From assembly GCF_004122105.1 (NCBI RefSeq), contig NZ_SBKN01000003.1, positions 248,001-312,000 on the forward strand: a DNA stretch of 64,000 nt. Direction: 5' to 3'. Below, one piece after another: positions 45,341 through 52,531 of this stretch (positions are counted from its first letter, which is position 1; every line of letters starts with the position of its first letter). The notes under the pieces were generated by a model that worked only from the letters and a program-made list of their open reading frames with translations, had not been told where the DNA came from and made no database searches. The position numbers and the translations under genes were made by a program. The stretch is from Flavobacterium stagni. GTDB taxonomy: Bacteria; Bacteroidota; Bacteroidia; Flavobacteriales; Flavobacteriaceae.

Positions 45341-46336
45341 TTGAAACACTTCTTTACTTCAAAACAGGAATCAAAACTATCTCAACTTAAAATTAATATA
45401 ATTAATGGAAAGCTTGCTGAAAGATATTTTGCCAGTATATTGACCACTGCTCTTGATGCGCGTGTCAGTTTCACATCTCGAACAGAAGATGATGCAAAAT
45501 TAGATTTAGTAACTATAATGTCACATCCCTGGAAAAAAAATACAGTAGAAATATTATTTACTCAAGTGAAATCAGGGAAAACATATGCGCAAGTTGTAGA
45601 AAATAAACTTATTGTAAATAAAGATGAACTTACCGATTTACTAAATAGAAATCACAATTCTCTAATTTGTTGGACCGAAGTTAATGATGATAATGCATAT
45701 TGGTTTTTTATAAAAGCAAAAGCACGATTTTTCAAAACTGAATATAATATTAGTCACAAGTTTAGTCCTCTTACAAAATTTGACCTCTTACGTTTAACGA
45801 CATCATCAAATGATAAAAATGGTGGTAGTGGATTAATTTTCAATCGAAAAAATATTCGATCTGAATATTCTAAAGATGATTATGTTAAACTACGTAACGA
45901 AGCAAAATTAAATTATAAGAAATTTAAAAAAGAAGAAACAATAAATCCCCTTTTTGGAAAAATCGAATTTACAAGACTTGGTTGGAGACATATAACTAGA
46001 GAATCACGCTGGTATAGATATGAAGTAGCTTCACTAGAAATCATTAGAATTTTAGATAAAATCTTGTCATTATCTCCATCAAATCACTATATTATCAATT
46101 GTTACGAGAATAATGATGATACAAATTTTTCATTTAGAGAAGTCGAATATTTACTATCATATGAAAAGGTAAAAGCTTACAATAAAGAAACTCATAAATT
46201 AGAAAATGTTACAGTTTTTATAAAGCTCCTTGAAATAGGTACTTACCTAAAAGAATGGAAACAAAGACCAAAAAACACAAGTGCTATCTATCGTCGCGTC
46301 ATTTTTAAAAGTATTTATTACAAACAAAGCAGTTAG
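45341..46336 (+). CDS. DUF4365-like nuclease-fold protein
   Basis: A 331-residue protein whose N-terminal half shows a PD-(D/E)xK-type core in the QxK form used by DUF4365 proteins: GKLAERYFASIL (helix with the Glu), DDAKLDLVTI (Asp) and ILFTQVKSGKTY (QxK). The C-terminal half is unassigned and basic. The frame opens with TTG at 45341, just after an in-frame stop at 45335, and no ATG occurs for over 50 codons, so a TTG start is most likely. DUF4365 proteins occur in defence islands. It stands alone between two attC-like elements. Confidence 0.65.
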   Translation: MKHFFTSKQESKLSQLKINIINGKLAERYFASILTTALDARVSFTSRTEDDAKLDLVTIMSHPWKKNTVEILFTQVKSGKTYAQVVENKLIVNKDELTDLLNRNHNSLICWTEVNDDNAYWFFIKAKARFFKTEYNISHKFSPLTKFDLLRLTTSSNDKNGGSGLIFNRKNIRSEYSKDDYVKLRNEAKLNYKKFKKEETINPLFGKIEFTRLGWRHITRESRWYRYEVASLEIIRILDKILSLSPSNHYIINCYENNDDTNFSFREVEYLLSYEKVKAYNKETHKLENVTVFIKLLEIGTYLKEWKQRPKNTSAIYRRVIFKSIYYKQSS

Positions 46337-46453
46337 AATATGCACGCCTAATCTGTCTCCTGAATTATTATTCTAAGACAACGCCTTTGCGTTTCGGGGT
46401 ATCAAGCTAACTGCCCTGAATGTTAATAAACGACAAATGTATGAAAAAAATAT

Positions 46454-46592
46454 ATTAACAGCTGCTTACGGAGGTCTAGCATAATGGCTGGTTTTATTTA
46501 GCTGGAAACTTGGTTTTCAAGTAAAACTTTTATCATAGTGAAGGAAACTAGGTTCGCTTTTTTGTAACGTCTCATAGTTGCGAACCGTTAAT
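46454..46592 (+). repeat. attC-like inverted repeat, element B (weak)
   Basis: ATTAAC (46454-46459) and GTTAAT (46587-46592) are inverted ends 139 bp apart. Near the centre, ACTTG-gtttt-CAAGT (46508-46522) forms a small hairpin. Internal pairing is poor, so this could be a decayed copy or chance. Confidence 0.32.
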
Positions 46593-46680
46593 GCTCGCTG
46601 AAACTTACCTCACCCTAGCACTCTTAATTCATAAATATAACTTTAACTCCTTTGTGGCCCAAAACCCAATGTTGAAAAAA

Positions 46681-46759
46681 AATAGGAAAAATACGCTTAA
46701 CAAATAGGAAAAACTCTATTGTGAAATGTAGAATTAATTTTAATTTGCGGGTGGATTGG
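46681..46759 (+). repeat. 79-bp dispersed promoter-like repeat, copy 2
   Basis: This copy differs from copy 3 at four positions; one change shortens the hairpin stem (AATAG...CTATT). The TTG and TTAATTTG spacing is preserved. It lies 59 bp upstream of the ATG at 46818. Confidence 0.85.
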
Positions 46760-46817
46760 GGAGTTGTTTGAACTTATGAATCTCTTAAAATCAAGTGTAA
46801 ACCAAAATTTTCAATAA

Positions 46818-47660
46818 ATGAAAGATTTTATTCAAAGCATATTAGATTCTTCACATGAAAGAATAAAAAATCCATTTATTGGGTCATATATAACTGCATT
46901 TTTAATTTTTAATTGGAGAGCTTTCTTCTTATTAATATTTTCTGATGCTAAGATTGAGGACAAAATAGTCGTCATTAACCATGAGTATTGTTCTAAAGGA
47001 GCCATATTTTGGCCATTAATAATATCAATAATATATATTTTATTCGTTCCGTATCTGAATTTAGCTTTTGACACTTTACTTTCATATTCCAACACGAAAA
47101 AAGCCAAGAGGAAAAAAGAAGGAATAATCAGTAAATTATTATTAAAAAAAGAGGAAGCTAAATATGAACGAGAAATTGCAGATGAGAGAGCTGGGGCAAA
47201 AGAAGTTAAAGAGTTACAAGAAAGAATAACAGCGCTTGAGAATGAAAACCAAATAAAAACCCAAGAAATTACTGATCTTATTACAAAAAATAATGAATCA
47301 ACTTCCAATTTTAAAAGTAGAATTGATCAACTTATTTCGGAAAGAGATGATATTCAAATAAAACAAATTCATACTATTAATGAATCATCAAATATTAAAG
47401 AAATTTATAACTTATTAATCGATCCAAAGACAACTGCGATAAGAGACATTAAAAACTATTTAAGAACAAATTTATCAAATGAAGAATTCTTAACTCTCAA
47501 AGAAATAGCAGAAAACAAAAAATATATGGATTTCACAAACTTGCCTTTAAGTATGCCGTTCAATGCACTTCTTTTAAAGGCTAATGTATTTGAACTAAGA
47601 AATGGCAAAACATATAGAATAACTGAAGATGGAGTGAAATTTATACAAGATTTAGATTAA
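46818..47660 (+). CDS. Membrane coiled-coil protein of unknown function
   Basis: A 280-residue protein with two transmembrane helices (about residues 23-42 and 62-84), a basic stretch, a coiled coil (about 105-190, rich in Glu and Lys) and a C-terminal helical domain (about 200-280, ending GKTYRITEDGVKFIQDLD) that resembles a small winged-helix or sensor module. I do not recognise the family. It is the first gene after copy 2 of the promoter repeat and is followed by attC-like element C. The two-component-like pair comes next, on the same strand. Confidence 0.68.
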   Translation: MKDFIQSILDSSHERIKNPFIGSYITAFLIFNWRAFFLLIFSDAKIEDKIVVINHEYCSKGAIFWPLIISIIYILFVPYLNLAFDTLLSYSNTKKAKRKKEGIISKLLLKKEEAKYEREIADERAGAKEVKELQERITALENENQIKTQEITDLITKNNESTSNFKSRIDQLISERDDIQIKQIHTINESSNIKEIYNLLIDPKTTAIRDIKNYLRTNLSNEEFLTLKEIAENKKYMDFTNLPLSMPFNALLLKANVFELRNGKTYRITEDGVKFIQDLD

Positions 47661-47666
47661 ATGCCT

Positions 47667-47798
47667 GCTTATAACCGCAAACCTGCAATAGCTTGATTTT
47701 CGTAGCTTGATGTTTAGTTTTTACTTAGAACTCTATCTTAGCGGGGCGTATATACTCATTTTTAAGCTACTAGAAGGTAGCTGCTAAATGTAATAAGC
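47667..47798 (+). repeat. attC-like nested inverted repeat, element C
   Basis: GCTTATAAC (47667-47675) and GTAATAAGC (47790-47798) pair at eight of nine positions. Inside, GTAGCTT (47702-47708) pairs perfectly with AAGCTAC (47764-47770), with extended weaker pairing around it. Nested arms with a 132-bp span are the layout of an attC site. Confidence 0.45.
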
Positions 47799-47864
47799 CA
47801 TTTTTTGTAAATGCATATAATAAAAATCATTATTTTAAATTTGTTAATATAAAACTATTTGTTT

Positions 47865-48569
47865 ATGAAAAAAATTGTGGAAAGTTTAATTACTTTTTTA
47901 ATTGCACTCGCTGGCTTAATTGTAGGTATTTTGTGGGGATATAGTACAAAATGGTCTGAATACGATCCAATTATTCTAATTATAATTTCGATAATAGAAA
48001 TAATTGGATTCGTAATATTGAAATCTTTACCAAATCAAACAGAATCAAACACTACATTGCCTTTTTATTCAAACAGTGTTAATTTAGCAAATGAAAACAA
48101 TAATTCTAATGTTAATTCGAATACCAATACAAATAATATTACTGTTAACTTAGGTTATGAAGAAAAAGAGCAACCAAGTCCAGAAAATGAAGAGAAAAGG
48201 AAAGCATTGATAAGAATTCTTTTTGTTGATGACAAACATAAAGATTTTAGAATGGTTTCAATATTGAAAAAATCTGGATGGACCAATACAAAATCAGTTA
48301 AAGACATTACAGATTTAGACGATCCAAAAGTACTTGAAGCAGATATTATATTCGTTGATATAAATGGAGTTGGTACAACATTATTTGAAGACCAAGGTTT
48401 GGGCTTAGCTTCGGCCTTAAAAAAGAAATATAATAAAAAGAAAATTTTCATATACTCTGCTGATACAAATGGAGATCGTTTTCACCGAGCTCTAAGAGAA
48501 GTAGATGGATGTCTTTCTAAAAATGCAGAACCATATCAATTTATTAATCTAATTCAGGAAAATATTTAA
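47865..48569 (+). CDS. Membrane-tethered receiver-domain protein
   Basis: A 234-residue protein from ATG 47865: two transmembrane helices (about residues 7-27 and 36-54), an Asn/Ser-rich linker (about 66-95) and a C-terminal CheY-like receiver (about 115-234). The receiver residues are D122/D123, acceptor D165 in FVDING, S198 and K219. There is no DNA-binding output; the membrane segment itself may be the output. The stop overlaps the next start (TAATG at 48567-48571), so it is translationally coupled to the histidine kinase. A receiver on membrane helices beside a kinase is unusual and recalls defence two-component effectors. Confidence 0.78.
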   Translation: MKKIVESLITFLIALAGLIVGILWGYSTKWSEYDPIILIIISIIEIIGFVILKSLPNQTESNTTLPFYSNSVNLANENNNSNVNSNTNTNNITVNLGYEEKEQPSPENEEKRKALIRILFVDDKHKDFRMVSILKKSGWTNTKSVKDITDLDDPKVLEADIIFVDINGVGTTLFEDQGLGLASALKKKYNKKKIFIYSADTNGDRFHRALREVDGCLSKNAEPYQFINLIQENI

Positions 48570-49603
48570 TGAAGCACTACTCTATTTTGGATAATGATTC
48601 AGTTCAATTAGTAGGAAATTTATCTTCTGAATGTATTGATTGTTTCGCTAATTGCACATCAAGTGGAAATTTAATTTCAAATTGTCCAAAGTACGGCGGT
48701 ACGCGAAGACAAGGAAAAATTTCAAATTCAAAAACAACTACTTTCTTATGTTGTGACAAAACAAAGACAACCAAGCTTTTTAAAGAGAAACTTGAAGTTT
48801 TTTCATTGACATTTCCCGATTTATTACTAGTGAAAAATGAAATCCAAGATTCAATAACAAGAGCAGAACAAAAAAAAGTTAATCGATTAGTTCACAATTT
48901 AACTTCAATAAATGCTTTTAATATTCAAGAAATTTATGATTTAGTTCCTCAATCGGTCCTTACTACTAATTGGCAAGAACAACTAAAATACATACAAAAA
49001 GAAGTTGTCAAAAATCCAAAACAAGCGGCAATGAAATTTTTGAGAATTGCCAAAAATAACATTCATATGAAATCTGAATTTTCCATATATAGAAAATTGG
49101 ACAGAGATAACTCAACTCAACTTGAATTTCAATTTCATCCACTTAGAACTTTAATTTTAAATGTTCTTCATACTTTTTTTGCAGATTTCACAGACAAAAA
49201 TATTTATATTGAAATGAGTGAATTTTATGCTAAAGTAAAGGTCGATTATGAAACGGTTCAAGTTGCATTATATCACTTAATTGAGAATGCTCTAAAATAT
49301 ACTAAGCCTAGCACAAAAATAAAGATTGAATTTGAGGTTTTAACTAACTCTATTAAAGTCTCATTTTCTATGTTAAGCTTATATGTTAAAAATAGTGAAA
49401 GAGATTTGATTTTTCAAGAAGGTTACTCTGGCGAGTTAGCAACAAAATCGAAAAAAAATGGTGATGGTATTGGAATGTGGAGAATTAAACAAATGATGGA
49501 ATTAAATGGAGGTGAAGTGGAAGTTTCATTAGGTGATAATCCAGAAAAAATTATGGGATTTGAATTTGCAAATAATAAATTTACTTTAGTATTTCCTAAA
49601 TAA
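48569..49603 (+). CDS. Cysteine-rich histidine-kinase-like protein
   Basis: A 344-residue soluble protein. The N-terminus has C22-x2-C25-x3-C29-x9-C39 and C61-C62, a possible metal or Fe-S site. H109 in RLVHNLTSIN is the candidate phospho-acceptor in a divergent dimerisation helix. The HATPase domain has the N box ENALK (N240) and a G box DGIGM (from D299). No transmembrane segment or PAS domain is seen, so it probably senses a cytoplasmic signal. It is the likely kinase for the receiver protein encoded immediately upstream, whose stop it overlaps by 1 bp. Confidence 0.78.
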   Translation: MKHYSILDNDSVQLVGNLSSECIDCFANCTSSGNLISNCPKYGGTRRQGKISNSKTTTFLCCDKTKTTKLFKEKLEVFSLTFPDLLLVKNEIQDSITRAEQKKVNRLVHNLTSINAFNIQEIYDLVPQSVLTTNWQEQLKYIQKEVVKNPKQAAMKFLRIAKNNIHMKSEFSIYRKLDRDNSTQLEFQFHPLRTLILNVLHTFFADFTDKNIYIEMSEFYAKVKVDYETVQVALYHLIENALKYTKPSTKIKIEFEVLTNSIKVSFSMLSLYVKNSERDLIFQEGYSGELATKSKKNGDGIGMWRIKQMMELNGGEVEVSLGDNPEKIMGFEFANNKFTLVFPK

Positions 49604-49660
49604 AAACGGTTTAATAAATTGGTATTGCGCTATTGCTAGTTTATCTTTAACTAATCACCT

Positions 49661-49693
49661 CCCGCTGCGCTAAGTCTCCTGACTTTGCCCCTC
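49661..49693. repeat. REP-like palindrome, copy 1 (imperfect)
   Basis: GCGCTAAGT, the loop CTCCTG and ACTTTGCCC. It shares the loop and stem with the perfect copies at 53908 and 60386 but has stem mismatches. Confidence 0.7.
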
Positions 49694-49774
49694 CTTCTTC
49701 ACCACAACCTTACCCCACTTCTACTCGCTTTGTGAGCTGACATAAAACTTACGACTTTTTCGACTTACGACTTC

Positions 49775-49853
49775 AATAGGAAAAACACTCTTAACAAATA
49801 GGAAAAACCCTATTGTGAATTGTAGAATTAATTTTAATTTGCGGGTGGATTGG
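49775..49853 (+). repeat. 79-bp dispersed promoter-like repeat, copy 3
   Basis: Closest to a consensus of the three copies, with an intact AATAGG/CCTATT hairpin, TTG and TTAATTTG 18 bp apart. It lies 78 bp upstream of the HAD gene and probably drives the HAD-PRTase-DprA operon. Confidence 0.87.
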
Positions 49854-49930
49854 AGGTATTTTCATTACATATCAATCCGCTGGTGGCAAGTGTAACGGAC
49901 GACCACATAAACGAAAAACGGAACTGAAGA

Positions 49931-50527
49931 ATGGAGCAAAAAGACAAATCAACCCAAGACCTTGACAGTAAAATCTCGTCAGACACAGTTTTATTCTTCG
50001 ATATGGACGGAACATTGGTAGATACAAATCTTGCAAACTTTCTTTCATACAAGAAAGCAATACTTTCCGTAACAAAATCAAACCACGAGCTAACATACAA
50101 TTCTGACAAACGCTTTAACCGTAGTAGTCTTAAAAATGCTGTTCCAAACTTGACGGAGAACGAATACGAAAGAATAATCCAAGAAAAAGAAGAATACTAC
50201 AACGACTTTCTAAACGAAACAAAACTAAATGTGAAAACCGCAGAAATACTTTTTAAGTATTCAAAAACAAACAAAACTGTTTTAGTAACAAATTGCCGGA
50301 AAGACAGAGCAATGACAACATTAAAACATTTCAGACTTGATGACAAATTCAGCAATATTTTCTACAGAGAGTTTGGCGACAATGGAGAAAAAGTAAACAA
50401 ATTTCGAAACGCTATTTTAAAATTGGGCGTTCCGCCCAATTTGATTATCGCTTTTGAAAATGAAGAAAGCGAAATTTCGGATGCACATAAAGCAGGAATA
50501 ACAATTATCAACCCAACAAATCTATAA
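49931..50527 (+). CDS. HAD-superfamily hydrolase of the DprA-like operon
   Basis: A 198-residue phosphatase-like protein. HAD motif I is FFDMDGTLVDTN, with nucleophile D24 and acid D26. Motif II threonine is in VLVTNCRKDRA, and motif IV is likely FENEESEISDAHKAG, followed by the end ITIINPTNL. This is the phosphoglycolate phosphatase / beta-phosphoglucomutase style of HAD. The phosphoribosyltransferase gene starts 3 bp after the stop, so the genes form a tight operon. The substrate is unknown; a nucleotide or sugar-phosphate intermediate would fit. Confidence 0.83.
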   Translation: MEQKDKSTQDLDSKISSDTVLFFDMDGTLVDTNLANFLSYKKAILSVTKSNHELTYNSDKRFNRSSLKNAVPNLTENEYERIIQEKEEYYNDFLNETKLNVKTAEILFKYSKTNKTVLVTNCRKDRAMTTLKHFRLDDKFSNIFYREFGDNGEKVNKFRNAILKLGVPPNLIIAFENEESEISDAHKAGITIINPTNL

Positions 50528-50530
50528 GAA

Positions 50531-51286
50531 ATGGAAAATTTCACAATCTTATCAGAAGAACAATGGTATAAAATACCGAACGAAAGAGAAGCTAACTTTC
50601 GAAGACTAATTGGTGACAAACGAAAAGGAAGAGTTGCGAACACAGGATTTTTTGTAAATGACTCTGATGAAATCAGATTAATTGGGACATTTCTCAAACA
50701 GAATACAAATTCATTTTTTCACGCTGATTATAATAGTGGTAGTTCTTGGCAAATTCCCAATAGTATTGAAAATTTGATTTGGACTTTTAAGAATGATGTA
50801 GACTCATTCCCTGAAAGACTACCTAACGTCCAACAACAACTATCAGCAATATTAAGGCAAAATTTACCAGAAATTCTTCGACAGGTCAGAAAAAACAATC
50901 TTACCGTTTGTGTTGTTCCACGCTCAAAAGCGGAAAATTATTATAGAGCCGACCAATTACTTTTTAGAAAGGTGATTAGTAATGTGGTGGACCAATTGCC
51001 AAATTTTGAAAACGGAACTAATTACATTGTGCGACACACAAACACAAGAACAACGCATTTAGACAGAAATGGCGAAGGTGGTGACGGAAATTTGCCATAC
51101 CCAGGAATCACAAAAGATACCTGCACAATTTCAGGACAGGTAAATGGCAAAAACATTTTACTCATTGATGATTTATACACGAAAAGCGTAAACATTGATG
51201 AAGATGCAATTCAAGCACTATTGGACAAGGGTGCCAATTCTGTTACTTTTTACTCCGTTGGAAAAACTGTATCACGAAATCAATAA
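50531..51286 (+). CDS. ComF-like phosphoribosyltransferase of the DprA-like operon
   Basis: A 251-residue protein. Its C-terminal third has the PRPP-binding loop of type I phosphoribosyltransferases, NILLIDDLYTKSVNIDED (from residue 208, acidic pair 213/214), and an upstream VVPRSKAENYYRADQL segment similar to ComF-type PRTases. The N-terminal about 80 residues are unassigned. In the family, these enzymes move a phosphoribosyl group to a base or amine. It sits between the HAD and DprA-like genes with gaps of 3 and 10 bp. Confidence 0.77.
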   Translation: MENFTILSEEQWYKIPNEREANFRRLIGDKRKGRVANTGFFVNDSDEIRLIGTFLKQNTNSFFHADYNSGSSWQIPNSIENLIWTFKNDVDSFPERLPNVQQQLSAILRQNLPEILRQVRKNNLTVCVVPRSKAENYYRADQLLFRKVISNVVDQLPNFENGTNYIVRHTNTRTTHLDRNGEGGDGNLPYPGITKDTCTISGQVNGKNILLIDDLYTKSVNIDEDAIQALLDKGANSVTFYSVGKTVSRNQ

Positions 51287-51296
51287 TTTAGCGACA

Positions 51297-52304
51297 ATGA
51301 AGTATACCGATAACGCATTAAATATTTTAACAACCAAATCTTATAAAGGAATTGGTAATGCTTGGATTGTAAAAAATCTGAAAGGCAACGAAAGTGTGGA
51401 AACTATTGTGTCATTGCTAAATAAAACAATCAAAGGAGAGCAAACAAACGAAGATGAATTTGAACGTCTTAAAAATAATTTTGAAAATAAGCTTTTAGAA
51501 AAGTTTGATAATGAACTTTGTGACGGGATTGTAGCATTAGGAGATAAAGATTTCCCTAAACATCGTGGCAATGTGAAAGAAAGTGAAAGACCTATTTTTC
51601 TTTATTACAAAGGCAATATCGACTTATTGAGCATTGATAATATAAACATCACTGTAATTGGACTTCTAAACCCAGAAGGCGATATAGAAGAAAGAGAAAG
51701 AAAAATAGTTGCTGAATTTGTAAAGAAAGGTGCTACCATAGTGAGTGGTCTCGCATTTGGTTGCGACAGCATATCACATCAACAAGCATTAGATTCTAAT
51801 GGTAAAACCGTTGCAGTTTTGCCAAGCCCACTCAGTAGTATAATGCCAGTAAGAAACAAAGGTTTAGCGTTCCAAATTGTAGAAGAAGGCGGTTTGCTTG
51901 TTACAGAATATGGAACTGATTTTAAAAGCCAAATGGAACTAAGTAGTCGTTACAAAGAAAGAGACCGCTTACAAGCGTTGTTCTGCGACTCAATTGTTTT
52001 GGCTGCAAGCTATGCTCAAAATTCGGCTGAACGATGGAAAATGTTTGGACAAAAACTTGACAGTGGTGCTCGTTTAGCTATGGGTTTCGCAAAAGATTAT
52101 GGTATTCCGAGAGCAGTAATGTATGACAAACATATTGACGAAAACAACCCAATGTTTGACTTAAACAGAGATTTAATCAAAGAACAAAGGGACATCACAA
52201 TAATAACACAGGAAAATGTTTACGAAACAGTTTCCAAAATATTGGACAAACAGCCGACAGTTAAAAGCTCGACAACTTTTCATCAAGGAAATTTATTTGA
52301 CTAA
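51297..52304 (+). CDS. DprA/SMF-like SLOG-domain protein
   Basis: A 335-residue Rossmann-like protein of the DprA/SMF group. GATIVSGLAFGCDSISHQQAL, GKTVAVLPS, a GGLLVTEYG segment and SSRYKERDRLQALFCDSIVL correspond in order to the conserved DprA blocks (SGlArGiD, TiaVl, SE, FprRNRiia). The charged RNR is replaced by KERDR. I start at ATG 51297; the frame is open further upstream but overlaps the PRTase gene. True DprA loads RecA on incoming DNA, but this copy, with PRTase and HAD partners, is more likely a nucleotide-binding component of a conflict system. Confidence 0.78.
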   Translation: MKYTDNALNILTTKSYKGIGNAWIVKNLKGNESVETIVSLLNKTIKGEQTNEDEFERLKNNFENKLLEKFDNELCDGIVALGDKDFPKHRGNVKESERPIFLYYKGNIDLLSIDNINITVIGLLNPEGDIEERERKIVAEFVKKGATIVSGLAFGCDSISHQQALDSNGKTVAVLPSPLSSIMPVRNKGLAFQIVEEGGLLVTEYGTDFKSQMELSSRYKERDRLQALFCDSIVLAASYAQNSAERWKMFGQKLDSGARLAMGFAKDYGIPRAVMYDKHIDENNPMFDLNRDLIKEQRDITIITQENVYETVSKILDKQPTVKSSTTFHQGNLFD

Positions 52305-52360
52305 CAAAAACAGAAATTGATAACTAAAATAAATAGCGGACAACAAGAACACCAGCCACC

Positions 52361-52485
52361 AACAGCGGTTTGGCGTAATGGCGGGTTCAGTGCTTCGTAT
52401 GACAGTTTTTTGGTAGGTTCAAGTGCAGTTCTTCGATTGAACTTTTGTGCTAAAAATCCGCCACTACGCCAAGCCGCAAAACGTT
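52361..52485 (+). repeat. attC-like long inverted repeat, element D (best copy)
   Basis: The left arm from AAC 52361 (AACAGCGGTTTGGCGTAATG, then GCGG) is complementary to the right arm 52459-52485 (CCGCCACTACGCCAAGCCGC ... GTT), with 18 of 20 core positions matching. A central hairpin GTTCAA...TTGAAC lies between (about 52418-52442). It is bounded by AAC and GTT. I recognise the 'AACANCGGTTT...TGGCGGG' family as recurrent between accessory genes in Bacteroidota. Confidence 0.7.
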
Positions 52486-52531
52486 ACTTGCAACCTTAAC
52501 AAACTAACAAAACCATGACAATATTTAAAAT

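Noticed and set aside
51297..52304. Housekeeping dprA for natural transformation
   Set aside because: Operon with HAD and PRTase genes inside an accessory island, with the usual RNR block changed to KERDR, argues for a specialised paralogue, although this cannot be excluded without the rest of the genome.
52317..52499. 60-codon open frame across attC-like element D
   Set aside because: It lies wholly inside the inverted repeat and is explained by that structure.
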